Assembly: GCA_940747215.1 (NCBI GenBank)
Contig: CALNWS010000001.1
Coordinates: forward strand, 62,001 to 126,000
Direction of reading: 5' to 3'
Source of the DNA: an uncultured Paraburkholderia sp.
Lineage (GTDB): Bacteria; Pseudomonadota; Gammaproteobacteria; Burkholderiales; Burkholderiaceae
Length of the DNA stretch: 64,000 nucleotides
Under the pieces are notes generated by a model, which saw only the letters and a program-made list of their open reading frames with translations, searched no databases and had not been told where the DNA came from. This document shows positions 19,158-29,929 of the stretch, piece by piece (positions within the stretch are counted from its first letter, which is position 1; each line of letters begins with the position of its first letter). A program made the position numbers and the translations under genes.

Positions 19158-19432
19158 TCGGGAGAGCGTGCTGGCCGCAGAAAATCGCAGGCCGCGCCAC
19201 CGAAGGGGCACACCCGCAAACTCTCAGGCAAAAGGACCGACCGCGTCGAAAAACCTGCGTCCATACAGCATCACGACAATGGTTTTTCGCACTCTGGAGA
19301 GCGGCAGTAGCAGTCTGTGTCGCATAGTTCGAGCAGATTCAAGCAAGCTGCCCACCGAAGGGGCGCGCGTTTCACCGTGACATGTGCAGAACGTCACGGC
19401 AGCGCAATCTCTCAGGTATCGAGGACAGAGGG
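19158..19432 (+). promoter_or_regulatory. Tandem glycine riboswitch (two aptamers)
   Basis: Two gcvT-type glycine aptamers lie in tandem between the promoter and gcvT. The first (about 19158-19240) has GGGAGAG, then CACCGAAGGGGCACA, then CTCTCAGGCAAAAGGACCGA. The second (about 19292-19432) has CTCTGGAGAG, then CCACCGAAGGGGCG, then CTCTCAGGTATCGAGGACAG. Glycine binding to such elements turns on the glycine cleavage genes in known cases. Conserved cores of both aptamers are intact, matching the intact downstream operon. Confidence 0.93.
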
Positions 19433-19518
19433 GTCATGCAGGACCACGCTCGCAGGCATCCGGCCGCGAGGCGTCGCGCCGCATGGCCTTTTTTGTTTCG
19501 CGAGATGCCCGAGGCCCC

Positions 19519-20637
19519 ATGACCGAACTCAAACACACCCCGCTCCACGCCACCCATCGTGCGCTCAACGCTCGCATGGTCGACTTCGGCGGCTGGGACA
19601 TGCCCGTCAACTACGGCTCGCAGATCGACGAACACCGCGCCGTGCGCACCGACGCCGGCATGTTCGACGTCTCGCACATGTGCGTGATCGATTTCACCGG
19701 CGAGCGCGTCTGCGCTTTCTTCGAATACGCGCTGGCCAACAACGTCGGCAAACTGCAAACGCCCGGCCGCGCGCTCTACTCCTGTCTGCTGAACCCGAAT
19801 GGCGGCGTGATCGACGATCTGATCGTCTATTACTTCGGCGAAGACCACTTCCGCGTGGTCGTGAACGCGGGTACTGTCGACAAGGACATCGCTTGGTTCG
19901 GCCAGCTTAACGCGGAAGGCAGCTTCGGCCTCACCATCACGCCGCGCCGCGATTACGCGATCGTCGCCGTGCAGGGCCCGAATGCGCGCGAGAAGGTCTG
20001 GCAAACCGTGCCGGCCACGCGCGCCGCGCCCGAAGCGCTCAAGCCGTTCAATGCGGCACGCATCGCAGATACGCCGTTCGGCGAACTCACCGTGGCCCGC
20101 ACCGGCTACACAGGCGAAGACGGCTTCGAGATCATCGTTCCGGCCGATCACGTCGTGGCATTGTGGAACGCGCTGCAGACGCAGGGCGTGCGCCCGGCTG
20201 GTCTCGGCGCGCGCGACACGCTGCGCCTCGAAGCCGGCATGAACCTGTACGGTCAGGACATGGACGACAACGTCTCGCCGCTCGACGCCGGCCTCGCATG
20301 GACCGTCGACCTCACCTCGCCGCGCGATTTCGTCGGCAAGGGCAAGCTGGAAGCGGACGGTTCGCAGGCTGCGTTCGTCGGCCTGATCCTGCTGAAGGAA
20401 AACGGCAAGGCAGCGGGCGTGCTGCGTGCTCATCAGAAAGTCGTCACCCCGCAGGGCGACGGCGAAATCACCAGCGGCACTTTTTCCCCTACCATGCAGG
20501 AGTCCATCGCCTTTGCGCGCGTGCCGAAAGGCGTGCAGCCGGGCGACACCGTTCACGTCCAGATTCGTGACAAAAACGTCCCTGCAAGCGTGGTAAAACT
20601 GCCGTTCGTGCGCAACGGCAAAGTGCTCGCAGTTTAA
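19519..20637 (+). CDS. gcvT: Aminomethyltransferase (glycine cleavage T protein)
   Basis: This is the 372-residue T protein. It transfers the methylene group of the aminomethyl-lipoyl H protein to tetrahydrofolate and releases ammonia. The start [20 protein letters not shown] at 19519 is chosen over the open frame upstream, which runs through the riboswitch. Family features include [45 protein letters not shown] and [16 protein letters not shown]. The length is normal and no defect is seen. It is first in the operon gcvT-gcvH-gcvP under glycine riboswitch control. Confidence 0.97.
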   Translation: MTELKHTPLHATHRALNARMVDFGGWDMPVNYGSQIDEHRAVRTDAGMFDVSHMCVIDFTGERVCAFFEYALANNVGKLQTPGRALYSCLLNPNGGVIDDLIVYYFGEDHFRVVVNAGTVDKDIAWFGQLNAEGSFGLTITPRRDYAIVAVQGPNAREKVWQTVPATRAAPEALKPFNAARIADTPFGELTVARTGYTGEDGFEIIVPADHVVALWNALQTQGVRPAGLGARDTLRLEAGMNLYGQDMDDNVSPLDAGLAWTVDLTSPRDFVGKGKLEADGSQAAFVGLILLKENGKAAGVLRAHQKVVTPQGDGEITSGTFSPTMQESIAFARVPKGVQPGDTVHVQIRDKNVPASVVKLPFVRNGKVLAV

Positions 20638-20701
20638 GCAGCCGGCGCGTGCGCCCCATCTTATTATGTCACAACCGAACCACACCGCATAGGAGCATCC
20701 G

Positions 20702-21082
20702 ATGAGCATCCCGGCCGATCTGAAATACACCGAATCGCACGAATGGGTCCGCACTGAAGCAGACGGCACGCTGACGGTCGGCATCACCGACCACGCGCAG
20801 GAAGCGCTCGGCGATATCGTCTTCTTCGAAGTTCAGGAACTGGGCAAAACCGTGACCGCAGGCGACACCGTCGCCGTGATCGAATCGGTGAAAGCCGCCT
20901 CCGACATCTACGCACCGGCCTCGGGCGAGATCATCGAAATGAACCAGAACGTGGTCGACTCGCCGGAATCGGTGAACAGCGCGCCGTACGAAAACTGGCT
21001 CTTCAAGGTCAAGCCGGCCGCAGGCGCCGCGCAGGATCGACTAATGGACGCAGCAGCATACGGCAAGTCGATCGGCGAGTAA
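20702..21082 (+). CDS. gcvH: Glycine cleavage system H protein
   Basis: This is the 126-residue lipoylated shuttle protein that carries the aminomethyl group between P, T and L proteins. Lys64 in [14 protein letters not shown] is the lipoylation site. The start [16 protein letters not shown] has GGAGCA upstream. The tail AYGKSIGE is typical. It is intact and lies 64 bases after gcvT. Confidence 0.97.
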   Translation: MSIPADLKYTESHEWVRTEADGTLTVGITDHAQEALGDIVFFEVQELGKTVTAGDTVAVIESVKAASDIYAPASGEIIEMNQNVVDSPESVNSAPYENWLFKVKPAAGAAQDRLMDAAAYGKSIGE

Positions 21083-21151
21083 TCCACCTATCGTTAAATC
21101 GTCAGGTGTGGCCGCCGTGAGTATGGCGCGCCGCACTGCCAGGAACACATC

Positions 21152-24088
21152 ATGAAGCTCGAATACCCGGATCGTCTGATGAACCGTACTCCTCTCTCGC
21201 TCGCCGCGCTCGAAGTGCACGACGCCTTCGCCGAACGGCATATCGGCCCCGACTCGGCCGACCAGCACGCCATGCTCGAAGCCCTCGGCTTCGCGTCGCG
21301 CGCCGCGCTGATCGATGCCGTCATTCCGAAGACGATCCGCCGCACCGAGACGCTGCCGCTCAGTCCGTTCACGCAACCGAAGAGCGAAGCCGAAGCGCTC
21401 GCCGCGCTGCGCAAACTCGCGGACAAGAACCAGGTGTTCCGCTCGTACATCGGCCAAGGCTATTACAACGCGCATACGCCGACGGTGATTCTGCGTAATG
21501 TACTGGAAAATCCGGCGTGGTACACGGCATACACGCCGTATCAGCCGGAAATTTCGCAGGGCCGTCTCGAAGCGCTGCTGAACTTCCAGCAGATGGTGGT
21601 CGACCTCACGGGCCTCGCGATTTCCAACGCGTCGCTGCTCGACGAAGCGACGGCCGCGGCTGAAGCAATGACGCTGCTGCAACGCGTCGGCAAGCCGAAG
21701 TCGAACATGTTCTACGTCGCCGACGACGTGCTGCCGCAAACCATCGAAGTGATGAAAACGCGCGCCACGCCGGTCGGCATCGAAGTGAAAGTCGGCCCGG
21801 TCGCAGACGCCGCGAGCGCGAACGCGTTCGGCGTGCTGCTGCAATATCCGGGCGTGAACGGCGACGTGCGCGACTATCGCGCGCTCACCGAAGCGGTCCA
21901 CGCTGCGGACGGCCACGTGGTGGTCGCCGCCGACCTGCTCGCGCTGACCGTGCTCACGCCGCCGGGCGAATGGGGCGCGGACGTCGCGGTCGGCAACACG
22001 CAGCGTTTCGGCGTGCCGGTCGGTTTCGGCGGCCCGCACGCGGCATACCTCGCCGTGCGCGACGAATTCAAGCGTCAGATGCCGGGCCGTCTCGTCGGCG
22101 TGACCGTCGACGCACAAGGCAACCCCGCGCTGCGTCTCGCGCTGCAAACGCGCGAACAGCACATCCGTCGCGAGAAAGCGACTTCGAACGTGTGTACGGC
22201 GCAGACGCTGCTCGCGATCATGGCGAGCATGTACGCGGTCTATCACGGCCCGCAAGGTCTGAAGACCATCGCGCTGCGTGTGAACCGCATCGCCGCGTTG
22301 CTCGCCGAAGGCGCGAAACAACTGGGCTACACGACCGTCAACAACACGTTCTTCGACACGCTCACGTTCGACACCGGCGCGCGAACGCAGCCGCTGCTCG
22401 ACGCCGCCACCGCGAAGCGCATCAACCTGCGCCGCGTGAGCGCCACACAAGTGGGCGTTTCGATCGACGAAACCACCACACGCCACGACCTCGCCGACCT
22501 GCTCGCGGTATTCGCGCAAGCCGCCTTCGCTAGCGACGTGCCGCAAGTCGACGCGCTCGACGAAAAACTCGCGGCGTCCAATACGGCGTCGGTGCCGGCC
22601 ACGCTGGAGCGCACGAGCGCATACCTCACGCACCACGTCTTCAACCGTCATCATCCGGAAACGGAAATGCTGCGCTATCTGCGCAGCCTGTCCGACAAGG
22701 ACCTCGCGCTCGACCGCTCGATGATCCCGCTCGGCTCCTGCACAATGAAGCTGAATGCGACGTCGGAAATGCTGCCGGTCACGTGGCCGGAATTCGGTCA
22801 GATCCATCCGTTCGCGCCGGCGGAGCAAACCGTCGGCTACCGCGAAATGATCGATCAGCTCGAAGCGATGCTGGTTGCGGCAACCGGCTACGCGGCCGTG
22901 TCGCTGCAACCGAACGCCGGTTCGCAAGGCGAGTACGCGGGTCTGTTGATCATTCATGCGTATCACGCGTCGCGCGGCGAAGCGCATCGCAATGTCTGCC
23001 TAATTCCCGCTTCGGCGCACGGCACGAATCCGGCGTCGGCGCAGATGACCGGTATGCAGGTCATCGTCGTGGCATGCGACGCGCAAGGCAACGTCTACAT
23101 CGAAGACCTGAAGAAGAAGGCCGGACAGCACGCCGACAAACTCGCGGCAATCGTGATCACTTACCCGTCCACGCACGGCGTGTTCGAAGCGAACGTGCGC
23201 GAAATCTGCGAAATCGTGCACGCGCACGGCGGCCAGGTTTACGTGGACGGCGCGAACATGAACGCGATGGTCGGCCTCACGGCGCCGGGCCAGTTCGGCG
23301 GCGACGTTTCGCATCTGAATCTGCACAAGACGTTCTGCATTCCGCATGGCGGCGGTGGACCGGGCGTCGGTCCGGTTGCGGTGGGCGCGCATCTCGCGCA
23401 GTTCCTGCCGAACCAGATCTCGTCGGGTTACGAGCGTGCGCCGAACGGCATTGGCGCGGTGTCGGGCGCACCGTACGGCTCGGCGTCGATCCTGCCGATT
23501 TCGTGGATGTACATCGCGATGATGGGCGCGAAGAACCTCACCGCCGCCACGGAAACCGCGATTCTCAACGCGAACTACGTTGCGAAGAAACTCGCGCCGC
23601 ACTATCCGTTACTGTATTCGGGCCCGGGTGGACTGGTCGCGCACGAGTGCATTCTGGATCTGCGTCCGATCAAGGAAACGAGCGGCATTACCGTGGACGA
23701 CGTCGCCAAGCGTCTCGCCGACTACGGCTTCCACGCGCCGACCATGAGCTTCCCGGTGCCGGGCACGTTGATGGTCGAGCCGACCGAATCGGAGTCGAAG
23801 GAAGAATTCGACCGCTTCATCGAAGCGATGATTGCGATTCGCGAAGAAATCCGCGCGGTGGAAAACGGCAGCTCGGACCGCGAAGACAATCCGCTGAAGC
23901 ATGCGCCGCACACGGCGGCTGTCGTGATCGCCAACGAGTGGAAGCATGCGTACGCTCGCGAAACCGCGGCGTATCCGTTGCCCTCGCTGAGCGCGAAGAA
24001 ATACTGGCCGCCGGTTGGCCGTGCGGACAACGTGTACGGCGACCGCAATCTGTTCTGCTCCTGCGTGCCGATCGCCGATTACGAGTAA
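21152..24088 (+). CDS. gcvP: Glycine dehydrogenase (decarboxylating), P protein
   Basis: This is the 978-residue PLP enzyme that decarboxylates glycine and passes the aminomethyl group to lipoyl-Gcv[21 protein letters not shown] begins at 21152. The N-terminal half carries [16 protein letters not shown] and the C-terminal half the PLP lysine, about residue 726, in [20 protein letters not shown]. The end [19 protein letters not shown] is typical. There are no frame breaks over almost 3 kb in a region where neighbours are heavily mutated, so it is clearly under selection. It completes the gcv operon. Confidence 0.97.
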   Translation: MKLEYPDRLMNRTPLSLAALEVHDAFAERHIGPDSADQHAMLEALGFASRAALIDAVIPKTIRRTETLPLSPFTQPKSEAEALAALRKLADKNQVFRSYIGQGYYNAHTPTVILRNVLENPAWYTAYTPYQPEISQGRLEALLNFQQMVVDLTGLAISNASLLDEATAAAEAMTLLQRVGKPKSNMFYVADDVLPQTIEVMKTRATPVGIEVKVGPVADAASANAFGVLLQYPGVNGDVRDYRALTEAVHAADGHVVVAADLLALTVLTPPGEWGADVAVGNTQRFGVPVGFGGPHAAYLAVRDEFKRQMPGRLVGVTVDAQGNPALRLALQTREQHIRREKATSNVCTAQTLLAIMASMYAVYHGPQGLKTIALRVNRIAALLAEGAKQLGYTTVNNTFFDTLTFDTGARTQPLLDAATAKRINLRRVSATQVGVSIDETTTRHDLADLLAVFAQAAFASDVPQVDALDEKLAASNTASVPATLERTSAYLTHHVFNRHHPETEMLRYLRSLSDKDLALDRSMIPLGSCTMKLNATSEMLPVTWPEFGQIHPFAPAEQTVGYREMIDQLEAMLVAATGYAAVSLQPNAGSQGEYAGLLIIHAYHASRGEAHRNVCLIPASAHGTNPASAQMTGMQVIVVACDAQGNVYIEDLKKKAGQHADKLAAIVITYPSTHGVFEANVREICEIVHAHGGQVYVDGANMNAMVGLTAPGQFGGDVSHLNLHKTFCIPHGGGGPGVGPVAVGAHLAQFLPNQISSGYERAPNGIGAVSGAPYGSASILPISWMYIAMMGAKNLTAATETAILNANYVAKKLAPHYPLLYSGPGGLVAHECILDLRPIKETSGITVDDVAKRLADYGFHAPTMSFPVPGTLMVEPTESESKEEFDRFIEAMIAIREEIRAVENGSSDREDNPLKHAPHTAAVVIANEWKHAYARETAAYPLPSLSAKKYWPPVGRADNVYGDRNLFCSCVPIADYE

Positions 24089-24247
24089 GCGCTCACGCCG
24101 CACACGCATCGTCTCGCCGGTTTCAGCAATGGCAAGGCGATGCGCGGTTCGGTCAGCAGGGAAATTTCAGACGCTGCGCCCGATCTGCCGCTCTTGGCCG
24201 CAAACGGCTAACATCACACACCGAATCAGCCTAACGAGGAGTTTCGC

Positions 24248-25378
24248 ATGGCGCGAAAGGTACGATCGATGCAAAGCCGAACCACGGCAACACACGCCCG
24301 GGCGTGGCGTCAGGCCTGCACACTACTGTTGAGCGGAGCGGCCGTGCTGCTGACGCTTCGGCAGGCTCAGGCCGCGATGAACTTCTGCGCGGCTCCTGCG
24401 CTGCAAACTAGCGAGCGCACGAACACCGATCCCGGCGTGAAGGCGCTGGTCGGCAACGTGCTGTCGCAGTTGAACGATCAGCCGCATGCGCTCGCGAAAT
24501 TGCATACCGAAGGCACGCTGCCGCACGAAGGCATTTGCGACCAGAGTGTGGAAGCGGAGAAAGATCTCGATCTGCTGCGCGACGCCGCGCTCGCCTGGCG
24601 CGCCACGAGCGACGACCGTTACCTGAAACTGGTGGACCGCCTGCTTTATGCATGGGTCACAACTTATCAGCCGAGCTTCAATCCCATCGACGAAACGCAT
24701 TTCGAAGATCTGATCCTCGCGTACGACATGACCGCGAGCGCGCTGCCCGTCAAAACGCGCAACGCGGCGATGGCATTCCTCACGAAGTTCGCCAACGGTT
24801 ATATCGATCAGATCGACGCGCAGCCGCGTCCGCTGAAGGGCACGTTCAGGAACAACTGGCAGAGCCACCGGATCAAATTGATTTCGATGGCCGCTTTCAC
24901 GCTGGACAACCGCAAGATGATCAACGCGGCACAGCGTCTTTTCGTCGAGCACATTGGCGACAACATCGAACCGGACGGTTCCACAATCGATTTCAGCGAA
25001 CGTGACGCGCTGCATTACGTCACGCACGACATGCAGCCACTCGTCACCGCTGCACTCGCCGCGCGCCGTCACAACCGCAACTGGTTGTCGGAGAAGGGCG
25101 CGAACGGCGCGTCGCTGCAGGCCATGCTCAACTGGCTCGCGCCATACGCGGTGAGCAGCAAGACGTTTGACGAATTCGTGCATTCGAATGTTCCGTTCGA
25201 TGCAAAACGTCGCGAAGCCGGTTTGCCCGGCTATTCGGGTCAATGGGACCCGAAGAACGCGACAGAATTGTTTCACCTGGCGGCGCGTCTCGACGGACGC
25301 TACACGCGCATTGCGCTGAAGCTCGCGCCCACGCCGCCTGCATGGCTCGCGGTGTGTTTGCCGCTACCGGCGCGCTAA
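24248..25378 (+). CDS. Alginate lyase family protein (secreted)
   Basis: This is a 376-residue protein resembling periplasmic alginate lyases of the alpha/alpha-toroid fold. A twin-basic N-terminus and hydrophobic stretch (ACTLLLSGAAVLLTLRQAQA) form a signal peptide ending near AQAAMNF. The body has family-like segments DRLLYAWVTTYQPSFNPIDE and TFRNNWQSHRIKLISMAAFT (an NNW/H region expected in the catalytic cleft) and DGSTIDFSERDALHYVTHDM. The start at 24248 follows GAGGAG. It is open and apparently intact. The real substrate is unknown; polysaccharide degradation or cell-surface glycan remodelling is inference from the family. Confidence 0.75.
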   Translation: MARKVRSMQSRTTATHARAWRQACTLLLSGAAVLLTLRQAQAAMNFCAAPALQTSERTNTDPGVKALVGNVLSQLNDQPHALAKLHTEGTLPHEGICDQSVEAEKDLDLLRDAALAWRATSDDRYLKLVDRLLYAWVTTYQPSFNPIDETHFEDLILAYDMTASALPVKTRNAAMAFLTKFANGYIDQIDAQPRPLKGTFRNNWQSHRIKLISMAAFTLDNRKMINAAQRLFVEHIGDNIEPDGSTIDFSERDALHYVTHDMQPLVTAALAARRHNRNWLSEKGANGASLQAMLNWLAPYAVSSKTFDEFVHSNVPFDAKRREAGLPGYSGQWDPKNATELFHLAARLDGRYTRIALKLAPTPPAWLAVCLPLPAR

Positions 25379-25407
25379 CCGAACCATCTTCAAGGCAGGA
25401 GCAGTAA

Positions 25408-26793
25408 ATGGCAGTCAGCGTATTCGATCTCTTCAAAATCGGCATTGGTCCATCAAGCTCGCATACGGTCGGGCCGATGCGTGCGGCGCTGATGTTCGCG
25501 CAAGGGCTTGAACGCGACGGGCTGCTGGACACGACAGCGTCGGTCAAGGTGGATCTGTAAGGCTCGCTCGGCGCAACCGGCAAGGGCCACGGCACCGATC
25601 GCGGCGTGATGCTCGGCCTGATGGGCGACGCTCCCGACACGGTGAACCCCGACACCATCGCGCAACGGCTCGAAGCCGTGCGCACGACGCGTCAGCTCGC
25701 GCTGCTCGGCACGCACAACGTGCCGTTCGTGCAAAAATAGCACATCTCGTTTTATCGGCAAGCGCTGCCGGAACATCCGAACGGTCTGAAACTCGGTGCA
25801 TTCGACGCGCAAGGTGAAGTCCTGCGCGAGTCGACGTATCTGTCGGTGGGCGGTGGGTTCGTGGTGACGGCCGGTGCGCCGAACACGAAGGTGCTGAGCG
25901 CGGTCGAACAACTGCCGTACGCGTTTCGCACCGGCAACGAATTGCTCGCGCTGTGCGAATCCACCGGTAAAAGCATTGCGCAACTGATGTGGGAAAACGA
26001 GCGCGCGTGGTACACGGAAGAAGAAACGCGCGCCGGTCTGCTGAAAATCTGGGACGTGATGCAATCGTGCGTGTCGCTGCGGCATCAACAATCCGGACGC
26101 GGACGGCAATCTGCCCGGGCCGTTCTAGGTAAAGCGCCGTGCGCCGCAGCTTTATCGCGCGCTGTCGGGCAATCCGGAACTCGCGCTGCGCGATCCGTTG
26201 TCGATGGTCGACTGGATCAACCTGTACGCCATCGCCGTCAACGAAGAAAACGCCGCAGGCGGCCGCGTGGTCACGGCACCCACCAACGGCAACGGCGCGG
26301 CGGGCATCATCCCGGCCGTGCTGCATTATTACGTGCGCTTCATGCTAGGCTCGAACCAGCAGGACGTGATCGACTTACGTGATCGACTTTCTAATGGCCG
26401 CGGCCATCGGCATTCTGTACAAGCTGAACGTGTCGATTTCGGGTGCCGAAGTCGGCTGTCAGGGTGAAGTCGGCGGCGGCGGGCGCACTCGCCGCGGTGA
26501 TGGGCGGCTCGCCGAAGCAGGTCGAAAACGCGGCCGAAATCGGCATGGAACACAACTTGGGGCTCACGTGCGATCCGGTCGGCGGCATGGTGCAGATTCC
26601 GTGCATCGAACGTAATGCCATGGCGTCGGTGAAAGTCGTGAACTCGGCGCGCATGGCGTTGCGCGGCGACGGCAGCCACTATGTGTCTCTCGATTCCTTC
26701 ATCAAGACGATGCGCGAGACCGGCGCGGATATGAAGACGAAGTACAAGGAAACGTCGCGCAGCGACCTGGCGGTGAATATCGTCGAGTGCTGA
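25408..26793 (+). pseudogene. sdaA: L-serine ammonia-lyase (iron-sulfur type)
   Basis: This was the single-chain 4Fe-4S L-serine dehydratase (about 460 residues) that converts serine to pyruvate and ammonia. [20 protein letters not shown] starts at 25408 after GGAGCAG. In-frame stops occur at 25558 (TAA after SVKVDL) and 25738 (TAG after VPFVQK). Frameshifts follow near 26085, 26370 and 26475. Later pieces remain readable: [40 protein letters not shown] and the tail [10 protein letters not shown] ending at 26793. Loss of this enzyme blocks one route from glycine-derived serine to pyruvate. Confidence 0.92.
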
Positions 26794-26879
26794 TGTGCTC
26801 ACGTGCGGCGTAAGCTGCTGGAGCTTGCGGCCGCGTTCACGCGCATTCAATCGCCGGCGCGGCACCATTGAATTGCATC

Positions 26880-28561
26880 ACGTACCGTCTGGAGGCTTCA
26901 TCGCAATATCGCAGCCGGATGCTCCCGTAACCGATTCCGCCGCCGCTCGCACCACGGGCGCGCGCTCGTTGTCGACGCTTTGCTGACGCACGGTGTCGAA
27001 CGAATTTTCTGTATCCCTAGGGGAGCTTCCTCACCGTACTCGACTCGCTGCACGACGAGACTGAGCGCATCCAGACCATTGTCTGCCGGCACGAAGCGGC
27101 CGCCGCGAACATGGCCGAGGCCGTCTGGGCAAACTGACCGGACGACCGGGCGTGGCGATCGTCACACGCGGGCCGGGCGCAACGCACGCGTCGATCGGCG
27201 TGCACACCGCTTTCCAGGATTCCACGCCGATAATTCTGCTGATCAGCCAGTGCGCGCGCGATCATCTGGATTGCGAGGCATTCCAGGAAATCGACTACCG
27301 TCGCATGTTCGGGCAGATGGCGAAGTGGGTCGCGCAAATCGACGATCTCAAACGCATTCCCGAATATCTGAGCCATGCGTTTCACACGGCGACGTCGGGC
27401 CGGCCTAGCCCCGTGGTGCTCTCGCTGCCGGAAGACGTGTTGAGCGACGCGTGCGACTACGTGGCGAGCGCTCCGGCTTATCAGCGCGTGGCGGCGTCGC
27501 CGTCGGCCGCGGTTGGACGCCTGCGGCGCGCGCGGATTTTCAGCGCTTTATCGAAAACTGGCAGTTGCCAGTCGGCCTCGCGTTCCGCTTTCAGGACACG
27601 CTCGATAACGAGCATCCGAACTACGCGGGCGACGTCGGCCTCGGCATTAATCCCGCGCTCGCGCAACGCATTCGCGACGCGGACCTGCTGCTCGTCATCG
27701 GCCCGCGACTTGGCGAAGCCACGACGAACGGCTACACGCTGCTCGACATTCCGAAAACGAAGCAGACACTCGTGCACGTCCACCAAGGCGCCGAAGAGTT
27801 GGGGCGTGTTTACGGGGCGGATCTGCCGATCGTTTCCGGCATGCCGGAGCTAGCCGCGATGCTCGTTGCAATGGAACCCACTTCGGAAAAGCTCGCGTGG
27901 TCAGGTGCCTCCGAAGAAGCGCATCACACGTATCTGGAGCGGCGCAAACCACGCCAGATCCCGGGCAACGTGCAGATAGATGAAGTGATCCTGCAATTGC
28001 ACACGCATCTTCCCGACGACGCGATTCTCACGAACGGCGCGGGCAACTACGCGACGTGGCTGCATCGGCATTTTTCGTATCGACACTTCCGTTCGCAACT
28101 CGCGCCGACGAGCGGCGCGATGGGCTATGGCGTGCCGGCGGCGATTGCGGCGAAGTCGATGTATCCGGATCGCGCGGTCGTGGCGCTCGCGGACGACGGA
28201 TGCCTCATAATGTCGGCGCAGGAAATTGCGACCGCCATGCAGTACGACTTGCACGTGCTCTTCATCGTGGTGAACAACGCGCAGTTCGGCACGATGCTCA
28301 TGCATCAGGATGCGGCACTATCCGAACCGCGTGTACGGCACGGGTCTCACGAATCCCGACTTCGCGGCGTTTGCGCGGTCGTTCGGCGCGCACGGTGAAA
28401 CGGTCACCAGCACGGAGGAGTTCTTGCCTACGTTCAAAAGCGCGATAGAAGCGAAACGCGCTGCTGTGATCGAGATTCGCATGCCGCAGGAAGCGAGCAC
28501 GCCCGGCGCGACACTCGAACAGATTTGGGAGCAGGGGAGGAAGTTGCGGGGGGAAAAGTGA
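26880..28561 (+). pseudogene. Thiamine-diphosphate-dependent enzyme (acetolactate synthase-like)
   Basis: This was a ThDP enzyme of the acetolactate synthase/oxalyl-CoA decarboxylase superfamily, about 555 residues. The N-terminal piece FIAISQPDAPVTDSAA has lost a clear start. The pyrimidine-binding domain is split (VDALLTHGVERIFC, then RHEAAAANMAEAVG, then KLTGRPGVAIVTRGPGATHA) by frameshifts near 26960, 27030 and 27130. A further shift lies near 27500. The diphosphate motif region reads ALADDGCLIMSAQEIATAMQ, where families have GDG, so the first glycine is replaced by Asp. Another shift occurs after VVNNAQFGTM near 28310. The tail ends at 28561. The exact substrate is not recognisable. Confidence 0.85.
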
Positions 28562-28606
28562 GGACGTTTCTTCAGTTGCGGTAACTGCAATTCGAAGCGA
28601 TCAATT

Positions 28607-28641
28607 AAAAAGCCCAACGATTGAAAACCGTTGGGCTTTTT
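28607..28641. terminator. Bidirectional rho-independent terminator
   Basis: A perfect 13-bp stem (28607-28619 with 28629-28641), with A-rich left flank and T-rich right flank, serves both strands. It separates the plus-strand ThDP enzyme remnant from the minus-strand binding-protein gene that converges on it. Confidence 0.92.
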
Positions 28642-28695
28642 ATCCAACGCGATTGCGTTGAGGCACTGCCCCAACGCCGCAGCGGGAACCGCTAC

Positions 28696-29842
28696 TTACT
28701 TCCCACCCACGCTCTGCAGCGTCGTCCACTTGTCGTCGACAACCTTGTACAGGGTGATGCCACCGTTCTTCAGGTCGCCCTTGCTGTCGTAAGCAAGGTT
28801 ATAGCCGACGTAACGGCCGGCATCGACGTCTTCGCGAGCATCGGCAGGTACTTGGCCGAATCGGTCGAGTTCGCCTTCTTCATTGCGTCGAACATGGCCA
28901 TCGCGCCGTCGTACGCGTACGGCGAACCTTTGCACATGTTCGTTAAAGCGCTTCTTGTACTTTGCGACGTAGTCCTTGCCGCCCGGCATTTCTTCCAGCG
29001 GCAGGCCGGCGAACGATGCCACCGTGCCGTTCGCTGCGTCACCCGCGATCTGGATGAACGTCAGCGTGTGGATCATTTCGCCGCCCATCAGCGGTAACTT
29101 GATGCTCAGTGCCTATCTGCTTGACCATCGGTGCCGCTTGCGAATCTGCGCCGCCGTAGTAGATCAGGTCCGGGTTCACCGACTTCAGCTTCGTCAGGAT
29201 CGACTTGAAGTCCACGGCCTTGTCGTTCGTGTATTCACGATCGACGATCTGGCCGCCCGCTGCCTTCGCTGCCTTCTCGAACTGATCGGCCAGACCCTGA
29301 CCATAAGCCGTGCGGTCATCGACGATCACGATCTTCTTCACGCCCAGCGACTTCACCGCAAACGTGCCGGCGACCGAACCTTGCTGCGTGTCGGACGTCA
29401 TCTGCGGAACGTGGTCTTGAAAGCCTTGCTGCGTGTATTCCGGCGCAGTCGCCATCGCGATTTCGGGGATGCCCGCGTTCGCGTAGATGCGCGAAGCCGG
29501 AATCGTAGTGCCCGAGTTGAAGTGGCAGAGCATGCCCTTGATGCCGCCGTCCACCAGCTTCTGCGCAACGGTCGTGCCGGTGCGTGGGTCAGCTTGGTCG
29601 TCTGCCGAATCCAGCACGAAGCGGACTTGCTTGCAACCGATCACCGGCTTCGTTGCGTTCATGTCTTCCACGGCCAGCGTGATGCCGTTCTGGAAGTCCT
29701 TGCCGTAGTGCGCCTGTGCGCCCATCATCGGACCGGCGAAACCGATCTTCACGTCTTCCGTCGATTGAGCGTTGGCCGTCCCCGCCAGCGACATTGCAGC
29801 AACCAGCGCTGCGTCTGCCAGTTGTTTCATCTTGTGTTGCAT
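28696..29842 (-). pseudogene. Branched-chain amino acid ABC transporter binding protein (LivJ/K-like)
   Basis: This was a periplasmic solute-binding protein of about 380 residues. A signal peptide (MKQLADAALVAAMSLAGTANAQ) leads to STEDVKIGFAGPMMGAQAHY, NGITLAVEDMNATKPVIG and KIVIVDDRTAYGQGLADQFE. The first 240 or so codons are open. A frameshift near 29115 follows APMVKQIG. The next part (GGEMIHTLTFIQIAGDAANG, LEEMPGGKDYVAKYKKRFN) is in a second frame, and shifts near 28930 and 28830 scramble QRFAPYAYDGAMAMFDAMK. The tail GGITLYKVVDDKWTTLQSVG ends at 28696. No transporter permease genes adjoin it. Confidence 0.9.
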
Positions 29843-29929
29843 ATCTTCTCCTTGGTACCAAGTGTGGATGGAGCGGTTTTGGGGTCACCGTACCGCTTCC
29901 TTCTTTTTGAAAAGATCAATGAAGTTCGC

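Noticed and set aside
21041..22987. A 648-codon open frame on the minus strand opposite gcvP
   Set aside because: It is Arg/His-rich, matches no family and lies entirely opposite the certain gcvP gene; it is a high-GC shadow.
24095..24245. GC-rich inverted repeat after gcvP as a terminator
   Set aside because: The stem is interrupted and no T run follows on the plus strand.
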